Source: Oligoflexia bacterium (GTDB lineage Bacteria > Bdellovibrionota > UBA1018 > CAIMNF01). From it: a DNA stretch of 7,039 nt. The stretch spans positions 1 to 7,039 of the forward strand of contig CAIOKW010000250.1 in NCBI GenBank assembly GCA_903858975.1. The letters run 5' to 3'. The translations under genes were made by a program, and so were the position numbers. Below the pieces are notes generated by a model, which worked only from the letters and a program-made list of their open reading frames with translations, was not told where the DNA came from and did no database searches. Shown piece after piece: positions 1-6,901 of this stretch (positions are counted from its first letter, which is position 1; each line of letters opens with the position of its first letter).

Positions 1-1
1 A

Positions 2-97
2 GGCACGAGCACCAATCCAAGTTCAGGCACGAACACCAATCCAGGTTCAGGCACGAGCACCAATCCAAGCACTGGCACCAACACCGGCTCGCAAGGA
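2..97 (+). repeat. 24-bp in-frame tandem repeat (four units visible)
   Basis: Units lie at 2-25, 26-49, 50-73 and 74-97. The first three are nearly identical: units 1 and 2 differ at two positions, and unit 3 differs from unit 1 only in its last codons. Unit 4 is degenerate. Each begins GGCACGA or GGCACCA and encodes an octapeptide of the form G-T-S/N-T-N-P-S/G-S/T. The array runs into the left edge, so its true copy number is unknown. Its length is a multiple of three per unit, so gain or loss of units would keep the reading frame. Confidence 0.9.
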
Positions 98-1225
98 CAG
101 GTGCCCGTCACACCCGGTAACAGCACGCAGGTGGGAGGAGTTTCAACCCCAGCAGCACCGGGCGGTAAAGGTCATCCTCCTGGGCCCGGAATTCAAGCAT
201 CAGACTTATCTTTCGTCGAAATTCCAAATCAAGCGGAGGTGCTCGCTCCTCTGTCGTGTGAAGACCAAGCTCTTCAAGAACTCATTCAATTGATTCTAAA
301 AGATAAGGAAAACGTTCTCGGGAAAATGTTTGATCTCACATCGCTCAAGCTAGCGAAGCAAATTGAAGCATCATCGCCAGAGGCGCTGACACTCGAAGAG
401 GCAGGTCAGGATTCTGCTGCCCAGTTAAAGGAACGGATTGAGAAGATTAAAACTACACCCGAGATCGAAAAAACTATTACTTCCATTTATTCTCGATACG
501 GAAAACTAACTGATCTCAAGCGGGCCGATGAGGCTACAGAGGCGCTCGTGAGTCGAGTAGAGAATCTCAATTATAGTACAAAAAGTACTCGGCTTAAAAA
601 CTCAGAAGTATCGGCCTACATTCTCGCGACTTCAATCGGAGATCCGGACTCAGGCCTCGATGAGCTCGATGCTGCAAGTGTTTGGGCGATGGAAAAAATT
701 CGTGCTGCAGCAGAAACTCGGGACCGAAGTTATGCCATTGGACGCGCAAACGGAAACCACCTCAATGTTTCAAGTAGGGTAGCCATTTATCTTGGAAATA
801 TTAAGGGAAGTGCACGCCTGAAAAGTGAAGAGATCGATCAGAGATTAGATGCCGATGAACAGGCGATTGTGAAGGTGATTGCTGGGGCCTACGTGCAAGT
901 CAAAGAGGGGTTAAAGAAGTGCCTCGTCAAGGAGGCGAAAAAAGCTCAGTGTGATACCTGTGCACAGAAACGCATGGATGATTTTGAGAAAAAACAGTTG
1001 GATATAGTCGAGGTCAAGCGTGCTCTGCTGAAGAGTGTGGGTGACGGTGAGGAGGCGCAATTGAAGAAAAGCATTGTGAACCACTATCAGAAAAAAAGTC
1101 ACTCTCACCCTAAAAAGCATAAGAATACGAAGAAGAATGAATTTACGTTGCCACCCAATATCATTATGGAGCGAGATCATACCTATGTCGCTCCACCCGT
1201 GCTCCCCATTGATTTGAGAAAGTAA
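2..1225 (+). CDS. Partial gene (5' end missing): repeat-linker protein of unknown function
   Basis: The frame is open from the first complete codon at position 2 to the TAA at 1223-1225, giving 407 residues with the N-terminus outside the window. A GTG at 101 could be read as a start, but the same low-complexity coding pattern continues upstream of it and no Shine-Dalgarno precedes it, so I treat it as internal. Residues 1-32 are four 8-residue repeats of the type GTSTNPSS. Residues 33-65 stay rich in Gly, Pro, Ser and Thr (ending HPPGPG). From about residue 75 the protein becomes charged and probably mostly helical. A Cys-Asp-Thr-Cys motif lies at 950-961, and a Lys/His-rich basic stretch at 1091-1141 precedes a short Pro-containing tail. 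I recognise no family. A flexible linker plus helical body suggests a secreted or envelope protein, but any signal peptide would lie upstream. It is followed after 13 nt by the nucleotidase gene, so the two may form an operon. Confidence is high that it is coding and low for any role. Confidence 0.85.
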   Translation, partial: GTSTNPSSGTNTNPGSGTSTNPSTGTNTGSQGQVPVTPGNSTQVGGVSTPAAPGGKGHPPGPGIQASDLSFVEIPNQAEVLAPLSCEDQALQELIQLILKDKENVLGKMFDLTSLKLAKQIEASSPEALTLEEAGQDSAAQLKERIEKIKTTPEIEKTITSIYSRYGKLTDLKRADEATEALVSRVENLNYSTKSTRLKNSEVSAYILATSIGDPDSGLDELDAASVWAMEKIRAAAETRDRSYAIGRANGNHLNVSSRVAIYLGNIKGSARLKSEEIDQRLDADEQAIVKVIAGAYVQVKEGLKKCLVKEAKKAQCDTCAQKRMDDFEKKQLDIVEVKRALLKSVGDGEEAQLKKSIVNHYQKKSHSHPKKHKNTKKNEFTLPPNIIMERDHTYVAPPVLPIDLRK

Positions 1226-1238
1226 GGTTATCATCAAG

Positions 1239-3071
1239 ATGAAACGATTCGCTCATTTGGTTCTGATCATGGGGTTAGTCTCTTGCTCTACCTCTAAAGA
1301 GGTCACTCAAAATCCAGTCACCAGCCCGGTACCCCAATCCGCCATTCAATCGGATCAGCCGGGAGAGATTACGATTGCCGTGGTAGGAATGAATGATTTT
1401 CATGGATCCCTCTTGCCTAAGGAGCGGAAGTTGCCGAATGGCAATCTGGTCAGAAGCGGAGGTGCTCCAGCTCTTGCAAGTATCATTGGAATTTTAAAAA
1501 AAGAAATGCAGGGGCGAGTTTTGATCGTAGATGCAGGAGACGAATGGCAGGGAACGCTTGAGAGTAATCAAGTGAAGGGTGCGAGTGTCGTTCAGTTTTT
1601 TAATCGATTGGGAGTAAAGGCTGCAGCCATTGGTAACCATGAGTTTGATTTTAATATCGAAAACATGAATGAACGATTCAGTGAGGCAAAATATCCTTAT
1701 GTTGCATCAAACATTTATGAGCATAAGACGAAGAAGCGGATTCGCTGGAAAAATGTCTTCCCTAGTCGGGTCATTGAAGTGGATGGGATTCGATTTGGTG
1801 TGATTGGTTTTTCGACCACCCAAACTCCGAGTACCACTCGATATGAGTATGTGAAGCACCTTGATTTTGTAGATCCGCTGAAACCGGTAACTGAAGAGGC
1901 TCGGATTTTAAGGCAAAAGAAAGTCAATGCCATCTTAGTGACCGCACATGCGGGAAGTGTTTGTGACGATAAAAAGGGGCTTCGGGAATGGCAAATGTGG
2001 TCAGAAGCGAGTGATCAAGGCAGCTGCGATGCAGACCAAGAAATCGCACAGCTGGCCTCGGGTTTAAAATCAAATGCGATTGATGGAATTGTCTCGGGAC
2101 ACACTCATCAAATTATTCATCATTTTTTAAATCATCTGCCCGTGGTTCAAGACGAAGCTTATAATCAATATATGAATGTCATCTATTACACATTCAATCG
2201 CAAAACAGGAAAGCTATTATCAGATCGCACCCGAATAGAGGGGGTGATTCCAGTTTGCACGGAATTTTTTGAAGGAACCCATCACTGTGATGTGAGAAGA
2301 CTTCCTGCGGGCGCTTCCCCCAAAAGTGTTCCAGCCGTGTTTCATGGGGTAACGGTAAAACCCGATCCAGAAATTGAAGCCTGGCTTCATCCAATTCGTG
2401 AGGGTACAGAGAAGTACCGGAAAGAGGTGCTAGCCGTAAGCGAGTTACCGCTGACCCACTACCGAGATAAAGAAGGAGCCTTCGGAAACCTGATTGCAGA
2501 TGTACTTCGTGAGAAGGGACATTCAGACTTCGCTCTTGTCAATTCCGGCGGAATTCGGACATCTCTTGATGCGGGTCCGATTACTTTTGATGGCCTCTTT
2601 AGAGCTCTTCCATTTGATAACATTTTGAATGTCATTCAGTTAAGTGGTGCCCAAGTAAAATTGTTATTTCGAATCGCCACAGCAGGATCACATGGGATCA
2701 TTGGTTCATCAGGAGTGCGACTCACTCTAGTTCCTTATGACCAAGAAGTGAAACGGACTGATCTCAATCATGATGGGAAGCTTGAGTCCTGGGAAGGGGA
2801 TCGGCTCATAAAGCTTGAAACCAGTGATGGGCGCGAAATTGAGGATGATCAACGCTATACAGTTGCGACATTTGATTTCTTGGTTAATGGGGGAGACGAT
2901 CTTCACTGGTTTATGAGTCAGATTCCAAGCCGCTTTATTTCACGCGAATACTCAGGATTTTGTAGGGACTTGATCTCAGATTATCTGAAGGCTGCAAAAG
3001 TAATCAATACCCAGGAGCATCCTTTAGTGGATCCGGTTCATCCTCGGATCATCTTTAAGCCTCAGCCTTAA
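1239..3071 (+). CDS. Lipoprotein 5'-nucleotidase / UshA-family metallophosphoesterase
   Basis: This 610-residue protein probably hydrolyses nucleotides to nucleosides and phosphate outside the cytoplasm. The N-terminus is a lipoprotein signal ending in a lipobox Leu-Val-Ser-Cys16, followed by a Ser/Thr/Pro/Gln-rich tether to about residue 42. The metallophosphoesterase domain (about 45-335) has all the dimetal and catalytic motifs: MNDFHG (Asp53, His55), DAGDEWQGT (Asp101), GNHE (Asn133, His134), TAHAG (His237) and GHTH (His288, His290). Cys242/Cys263 and Cys340/Cys350 could form disulfides. The C-terminal nucleotide-binding domain (about 395-590) has NSGGIR (Arg440), LPFDN (Phe459) and Phe547-x5-Asp553 in FLVNGGD, matching the adenine-stacking and ribose-binding residues of E. 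coli UshA. An EF-hand-type loop lies at residues 508-519. Length is somewhat above the 550 residues of UshA. The ATG fits the lipoprotein signal, with an AAGG ribosome site at 1224-1227 inside the previous stop region. The exact substrate (mononucleotide, UDP-sugar or cyclic nucleotide) cannot be told from sequence. Confidence 0.93.
   Translation: MKRFAHLVLIMGLVSCSTSKEVTQNPVTSPVPQSAIQSDQPGEITIAVVGMNDFHGSLLPKERKLPNGNLVRSGGAPALASIIGILKKEMQGRVLIVDAGDEWQGTLESNQVKGASVVQFFNRLGVKAAAIGNHEFDFNIENMNERFSEAKYPYVASNIYEHKTKKRIRWKNVFPSRVIEVDGIRFGVIGFSTTQTPSTTRYEYVKHLDFVDPLKPVTEEARILRQKKVNAILVTAHAGSVCDDKKGLREWQMWSEASDQGSCDADQEIAQLASGLKSNAIDGIVSGHTHQIIHHFLNHLPVVQDEAYNQYMNVIYYTFNRKTGKLLSDRTRIEGVIPVCTEFFEGTHHCDVRRLPAGASPKSVPAVFHGVTVKPDPEIEAWLHPIREGTEKYRKEVLAVSELPLTHYRDKEGAFGNLIADVLREKGHSDFALVNSGGIRTSLDAGPITFDGLFRALPFDNILNVIQLSGAQVKLLFRIATAGSHGIIGSSGVRLTLVPYDQEVKRTDLNHDGKLESWEGDRLIKLETSDGREIEDDQRYTVATFDFLVNGGDDLHWFMSQIPSRFISREYSGFCRDLISDYLKAAKVINTQEHPLVDPVHPRIIFKPQP
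2760..2795 (+). other. EF-hand-type calcium-binding loop within the nucleotidase
   Basis: Codons 508-519 encode DLNHDGKLESWE, which fits the canonical 12-residue EF-hand loop: Asp at 1, Asn at 3, Asp at 5, Gly at 6, hydrophobic Leu at 8, Glu at 9 and Glu at 12. It sits between a beta strand (RLTLVPY) and the segment leading to the FLVNGGD nucleotide-binding motif. This is a region where many family members have only a short turn. Calcium binding is inferred from the pattern. A full helix-loop-helix pair is not evident, so it may be a dockerin-like or solitary calcium loop. Confidence 0.6.
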
Positions 3072-4660
3072 TGAGCATCCATTGCCGCTTTCGGGTCGAT
3101 ATTCTTTTGAACTCTTAAGAAATAAAGTGGAATGAATGAAAAGGTATAAATGAAAAAAATGTACCACATCATCTGACTAAAGCTCATGAGGAAAACCTGT
3201 TGATCAATTCGAAACTGAATCATATTCAGAACCTTCGCAGGAATTTGGGAGAGATCGCTCACTCCCATCGCTTTTAAGCTCGCCTGGGTTCCTGGATTGA
3301 GCACACTGACGTGAGCTGAAAGATCGGCAAGGTTTTGATGCGAGTTCCGTTCAAGTAAAACTCCGATGAGTGCAATTCCAACACTCCCTCCGAGTTGTCT
3401 CAAGAGGTTCATGAGCCCTGCCACTTGCCCTAGAGCTTGCCCTCGGAATTGACCTAATACAGAAGCGTTGATCGGTACGAAGAGAAAAGCCATCCCAATA
3501 CCCCTGACAATGAGCGCCCAGAATAATTCATTTTGAGAGGTCAGAGACGAAAAGCGAGTCAGCATGATGAGCATGCAGTCGATCGCTAAAATACCCACGA
3601 GAATTAAAAAACGCGGATCTGTTTTTCCAAGTAACTTGCCGACAAAAGGCATCACCATAGCGGTTAGGAGCGCGCCTGGAATAAACATCAAGCCTGTTTG
3701 AGTGGCATCAAAATGAAGCACTCGGCCCATGAAGATCGGAAGTACAAAAATCACACCATAAAGCATGAGTCCCAGCATGGTCATGAGCGCGGTGCCGCTT
3801 CTCACAATCGGGTTTAGGAATAGGCGCAAATTGATGATGGGTTCCTCGACTTTTAACTCCCACCAGATAAAGGTAGGAATGGAAACAGCCGCAATCAGGG
3901 TACAGATTGCAATCGGGGTAGACTCAAACCAACTGTCTGCCTGGCCCCGTTCAAGAACGAACTGAAGGCAGCCAATTCCTGCAGATAGCAGGCCTAATCC
4001 GACGGCATCAATCTTACCGGCTTTTTTCGGGATTTCTTTTTCATCCTCTTCCATCTCATGCACTGGACCAGTCGGGGTCAGCTTGGGTGAATGGTTGGTG
4101 ACGAATGAAAACGCCATGAAGGCTGCAAAAAGCCCAAGGGGCAGGTTGATATTGAAAATCGCACGCCAATTAAAATGATCGGTGAGGTAGCCGCCCATCG
4201 TCGGACCGAGGGTGGGACCAATCATCACACTCATTCCATAAATCGCGCTTGCGATCCCAGCCTTCTCACGAGGGAACTGCTCTTGCAGTAAGGACTGAGA
4301 GGTCGGAAGGAGAGCTCCACCGGCGAGGCCTTGAAGAATTCGAAAAATAATCAGGGTAAATAAGTTTGGAGCAAGTCCACAAGCAACAGATGCGATGGTG
4401 AATGCAAAAATACACGATATGTAATATTTTCTGCGTCCAAATTGGGATCCAAGCCAAGCGGAGATCGGCAACACGATTGCATTGGCAATAATGTATCCGG
4501 TCACCACCCAAGAAATGTCTTCTAAAGTAGCCCCTAAGTTCCCCATCATTGATGGAATCGCTACGTTGACAATCGAAGTATCGATGATCTCAAGCAATGA
4601 TGCGAGCACTGCGGTCAGGATGATAAACTTCGATTGTCGTGTGAGGCGATACTGGTCCAT
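3068..4660 (-). CDS. emrB: EmrB/QacA-type MFS multidrug transporter (DHA2, 14 TM)
   Basis: This 530-residue inner-membrane drug:proton antiporter is the pump of the tripartite system. Motifs of the 14-segment DHA2 family are visible: the first-helix motif around Asp27 (IIDTSIVNVAIP, 25-36), a motif-A-like GSQFGRRK (71-78) after the second helix, motif B with Arg107 (RILQGLAGGA, 107-116), and the antiporter motif C GPTLGPTMGG (148-157) followed by NWRAIFNINLP. Hydrophobic segments continue to about residue 516. The loop at about 188-216, between segments 6 and 7, is long and strongly acidic (HEMEEDEKE). The ATG lies 2 nt after the adaptor stop codon. A GTGAGA about 6 nt upstream, within the adaptor's last codons, is a modest ribosome site, so translational coupling is likely. 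The stop overlaps that of the convergent nucleotidase gene. The family assignment is firm. The symbol is by homology class, and the drug range is unknown. Confidence 0.95.
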   Translation of the reverse strand: MDQYRLTRQSKFIILTAVLASLLEIIDTSIVNVAIPSMMGNLGATLEDISWVVTGYIIANAIVLPISAWLGSQFGRRKYYISCIFAFTIASVACGLAPNLFTLIIFRILQGLAGGALLPTSQSLLQEQFPREKAGIASAIYGMSVMIGPTLGPTMGGYLTDHFNWRAIFNINLPLGLFAAFMAFSFVTNHSPKLTPTGPVHEMEEDEKEIPKKAGKIDAVGLGLLSAGIGCLQFVLERGQADSWFESTPIAICTLIAAVSIPTFIWWELKVEEPIINLRLFLNPIVRSGTALMTMLGLMLYGVIFVLPIFMGRVLHFDATQTGLMFIPGALLTAMVMPFVGKLLGKTDPRFLILVGILAIDCMLIMLTRFSSLTSQNELFWALIVRGIGMAFLFVPINASVLGQFRGQALGQVAGLMNLLRQLGGSVGIALIGVLLERNSHQNLADLSAHVSVLNPGTQASLKAMGVSDLSQIPAKVLNMIQFRIDQQVFLMSFSQMMWYIFFIYTFSFIPLYFLRVQKNIDPKAAMDAH

Positions 4661-4662
4661 GA

Positions 4663-5511
4663 TTATCTCACGCGAACGGTTGCGATCACAGAGAGCCCTG
4701 CTCTTAAGAGCTCGATATCTTCATGGGAGAGGTCTAGAAGTTTAATTCGAGTTGGAACTCGTTGAACCACCTTAGTGAAGTTTCCTGTCGCGTTGTCTGG
4801 AGGTAGGAGTGCAAAAATTGCCCCAGTTGCTGGATAGAAATTTTCAATCTCTCCCTTAAATGTTTTACCTGAAACAGCATCGACTGACACTTTAACGGGT
4901 TGTCCTACTTTCAGTCGCGCAAGATCGGTTTCTTTGAAGTTCGCAATCACCCAACGGGTTTCGCTGGATACAAATGCGAGGAGTGGTGTGCCAGGATTAG
5001 CAAGCATGCCCGTTTCAGCGGTTTTTCTTGCAATGAAGCCTTCACTGGGTGCCCGGATTTGAGTATCTGCGAGCCCACTTTTTGAAAGATCAACTAAGTT
5101 TTCGAGCGCTTTTTGTTTTTTCGAGAGTTCTTGATAGACTGCAAAAGAAGAGTCCTTTTGTTGAAGAGATACAGCACCTTCTTCAAATAGTTTTTGAACC
5201 CGCTTATAGCTGAGTTCTGCATCATGAAGTCGGGCACTTAAGGAGCCGAGTTCATTTTCGCTTTGTTGGGTTCTGCTTTGATAGTCCTTTGAATCAATCT
5301 CGAGGAGGACATCTCCTTGCTTCACGTGTTGTCCTTCGGAAACATTTACCTTTGTGACAAAACCCGATACCCGAGAAGTCAAAATAACCGTATTGGCTTG
5401 GATTTGAGCATTGTCGGTATCGATAAAGAAGAAATAATCATAAAGGGTATAGGCTCCAACGAGGAGTGCAACAACCATGGCTGAGCGGAGGATTTTTTGT
5501 TTTTTTGTCAT
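4663..5511 (-). CDS. emrA: EmrA-type HlyD-family membrane fusion protein (efflux adaptor)
   Basis: This 282-residue periplasmic adaptor joins the EmrB pump to the outer-membrane channel. It has a basic N-terminus and one membrane segment (about 9-29). These are followed by the EmrA/HlyD signature TDNAQIQANTVILTSRVSG (32-50) and the first half of a lipoyl-like domain (to about 75). A helical hairpin follows (about 76-146), then the second lipoyl half with IRAPSEGFI (152-160). The beta-barrel region carries the EmrA-typical FALLPPDNATGNFTKVVQRVP (233-253). It is shorter than E. coli EmrA (390 residues), mainly because the hairpin is short, yet both ends are intact, so it is not a truncated gene. 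Its ATG overlaps the upstream channel gene's TGA as ATGA, and a strong AGGAGA ribosome site lies 6 nt before it. Confidence 0.94.
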   Translation of the reverse strand: MTKKQKILRSAMVVALLVGAYTLYDYFFFIDTDNAQIQANTVILTSRVSGFVTKVNVSEGQHVKQGDVLLEIDSKDYQSRTQQSENELGSLSARLHDAELSYKRVQKLFEEGAVSLQQKDSSFAVYQELSKKQKALENLVDLSKSGLADTQIRAPSEGFIARKTAETGMLANPGTPLLAFVSSETRWVIANFKETDLARLKVGQPVKVSVDAVSGKTFKGEIENFYPATGAIFALLPPDNATGNFTKVVQRVPTRIKLLDLSHEDIELLRAGLSVIATVRVR

Positions 5512-6824
5512 AATTTTTCTCCTAGTGCGAGTTCAAGTTTAACTTTGGCTTCAATGCAATTGATTTGAGCGTTTACAATCCCGGCGCGTGCCCTAAAGAG
5601 CTCAAGCTCCGCATCTAAGACTTCGGTCGTGGTTCTGACGCCCGCTTTAAATCCTGCATCTGCAAGACGAACGGTTTCTGTCGCACGCATCAGGTCAGCA
5701 TTTCTCGCGGTGTAAAGGGTAGCGCTGTAGATGTAGCGTTTTTTCCAAAATGCAAAGTCAACCGGTGCCTGAAGCATCACATTCTTCAAATTATTTTCTG
5801 CACTCAAGGCTTTATATTTGTTTTGTTTCGCGATCGAGAAGTCCTTCGGTGCAAAAAGATTCCAGTTCAGAAAAATTCCTACGTTCCAGGAGGTTCGATA
5901 TTGGTTCCAGTTCGATAGGGTATCGGTCAGGTTATTGTATTTAGTGTAATCAGCACCAATTGAAATCCGTGGTGCCCAAAAAAGTGAAGCCGCTGCATCT
6001 AAGTGATCTGCTGCGTCTACTTGGTTTTTAATGGCTTGAATGTCTTTTCTTTTTTCAAAGTTTGTAGTTGGAGTGAGGTTCTTAATTTGTTCGGTGAGTT
6101 TAGACTCCGGTGATGGGAGAGCATCCTCTTTAAATTCAGGTAGTTCACCGCCTACGGTTGTGCTTAATTTTTCTTTTGCGATCTCAGTATTGTCTTTCGC
6201 TAAAAGGAGTTCAGCTTGGGCTTCACTGAGTTGGGTCTCCACTTTAAGAACGTCATAATGGGTAGCAAGGCCACCCGTTTTCAAGTGTTCCACTTGGGAG
6301 GAGTGATTCTCGAGCGTCTTCAAATTTGAAATGGCCACTTCCTCTAGCTTCTTGGCTGCGATGAGTTTGGAATAAGCGAGGATAACATCTTGCTCAAGCT
6401 GGAAGCGGGCGAAATCATATTGTGCTTCTGCGCTTGACTTGATGCTGGATGAACCGCGGAAAAGATTGACGTTTGCGAGCCCATCAAAAATCATCCATTT
6501 AGCGCTCAAGCTTGCGCTCGAGCTCGGGAAGATTTGTGGGAATTCTACAATAGGGCCACCACCAAAAGGGATATCGAGATATTGGTATTTTTTATCAAAA
6601 AAATGATTCGCCGATAGAGCAAGGGTAGGGAGAAGGTTAGAAATTCCCTCTACTTTTTTCCATGCACCTTCGTTTCGCTCAGCCTCTGCCTTTTGGAGGG
6701 TAGGTGAGTTTTTCATTGCAAGCTCAATCAGTCCGGTTATGGAAAGTGGTTCAGCGGATGCAAGGCTGCTCACTGAGAGCACTGCAAGCAGAGTCTTGAG
6801 AAAGAATTTTTTTGATCGACGCAT
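5508..6824 (-). CDS. TolC-type outer membrane efflux protein
   Basis: This is the outer-membrane channel of the efflux system, 438 residues from the chosen ATG. The N-terminus MRRSKKFFLKTLLAVLSV is a clear Sec signal, with a likely cleavage after Ala-Ser-Ala24. The mature part shows the two-fold OEP repeat. It opens with SITGLIELAMKNSPTLQKA and a first long helical pair (GGLATHYDVLKVETQLSEA). A second copy near the end has AGFKAGVRTTTEVLDAELEL. Predicted beta-strand segments (SASLSAKWMIFDG; TSWNVGIFLNWNLFAP) lie at equivalent places in each repeat. The frame can be extended to a TTG at 6860 (450 residues), but that adds 12 residues ahead of a good signal peptide and would place the start inside the likely promoter, so I prefer the ATG at 6822-6824. 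No Shine-Dalgarno precedes this ATG. It is the first gene of the operon, and its TGA overlaps the adaptor start. Confidence 0.93.
   Translation of the reverse strand: MRRSKKFFLKTLLAVLSVSSLASAEPLSITGLIELAMKNSPTLQKAEAERNEGAWKKVEGISNLLPTLALSANHFFDKKYQYLDIPFGGGPIVEFPQIFPSSSASLSAKWMIFDGLANVNLFRGSSSIKSSAEAQYDFARFQLEQDVILAYSKLIAAKKLEEVAISNLKTLENHSSQVEHLKTGGLATHYDVLKVETQLSEAQAELLLAKDNTEIAKEKLSTTVGGELPEFKEDALPSPESKLTEQIKNLTPTTNFEKRKDIQAIKNQVDAADHLDAAASLFWAPRISIGADYTKYNNLTDTLSNWNQYRTSWNVGIFLNWNLFAPKDFSIAKQNKYKALSAENNLKNVMLQAPVDFAFWKKRYIYSATLYTARNADLMRATETVRLADAGFKAGVRTTTEVLDAELELFRARAGIVNAQINCIEAKVKLELALGEKL
5518..5523 (-). promoter_or_regulatory. Shine-Dalgarno for the adaptor gene
   Basis: On the - strand AGGAGA stands 6 nt before the ATG at 5511-5509, within the last codons of the channel gene. 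It is the strongest ribosome site in the operon and, with the ATGA overlap, fixes the adaptor start. Confidence 0.8.
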
Positions 6825-6841
6825 GGGTTGTATAGTACTAT
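6812..6841 (+). promoter_or_regulatory. Candidate promoter of the divergent regulator gene
   Basis: A -35-like TTGATC (6812-6817), 18 nt of spacer and a -10-like TACTAT (6836-6841) fall on the + strand, the -10 again inside the palindrome. The start would be near 6848, leaving a leader of about 54 nt. The two candidate promoters lie face to face over the same operator. Support is weak beyond spacing and partial hexamer matches. Confidence 0.3.
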
Positions 6842-6845
6842 ACAA
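6828..6845. promoter_or_regulatory. Perfect 18-bp palindromic operator, efflux/regulator intergenic region
   Basis: TTGTATAGTACTATACAA is identical on both strands with no central gap. It begins 3 bp upstream of the efflux operon's ATG and ends 56 bp before the divergent regulator's ATG. Its size and symmetry suit a dimeric winged-helix regulator such as MarR. The divergent gene fits as the source of that regulator. The operator role is inferred; the palindrome itself is plain in the sequence. Confidence 0.8.
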
Positions 6846-6860
6846 ACAGGTGTGCAGCAA
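6832..6860 (-). promoter_or_regulatory. Candidate promoter of the efflux operon
   Basis: On the - strand a -35-like TTGCTG (6860-6855) is followed after 17 nt by a -10-like TACTAT (6837-6832), inside the palindrome. A second -10 option, TATAGT (6842-6837), is a better hexamer but has no good -35. Either choice puts the transcript start at or within a few bases of the ATG at 6824. The match to consensus is only partial. Confidence 0.4.
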
Positions 6861-6893
6861 CTGACTTTTAAATTGAATGAGCGCTAACGGTTG

Positions 6894-6898
6894 AAAGG
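6894..6898 (+). promoter_or_regulatory. Possible ribosome binding site of the regulator gene
   Basis: AAAGG lies only 3 nt before the ATG at 6902, closer than usual. An in-frame ATG at 6941 (codon 14) has only a weak purine-rich AGAAAAGA upstream, so the 6902 start is preferred but not certain. Confidence 0.4.
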
Positions 6899-6901
6899 TT
6901 T

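Noticed and set aside
574..588. AGTAC-AAAAA-GTACT inverted repeat, partly like the 18-bp operator
   Set aside because: It is a 5-bp stem inside coding sequence that matches only part of the operator; likely chance.
101..1225. GTG at 101 as the true start of the first gene
   Set aside because: The same frame is open to the window edge and encodes clear octapeptide repeats upstream. No ribosome site lies before 101, so the gene is truncated by the window.
911..1237. 108-residue open frame on the - strand
   Set aside because: It is antisense to the first gene, with no ribosome site or recognisable protein; it is a shadow of the real frame.
3030..3050. Inverted repeat GATCCG...CGGATC (6-bp stem, 9-nt loop) near the end of the nucleotidase gene, considered as a terminator
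   Set aside because: The stem is short, lies inside coding sequence and has no T-run after it.
4266..4745. Overlapping open frames on both strands over the start of the pump gene
   Set aside because: They lie in alternative frames across the firmly identified transporter and adaptor genes and show no protein family features.
6825..6860. TTG start at 6860 for the outer-membrane channel (450 residues)
   Set aside because: It would put 12 extra residues ahead of a standard signal peptide and lies within the likely promoter and operator. The ATG at 6824 is the better start.
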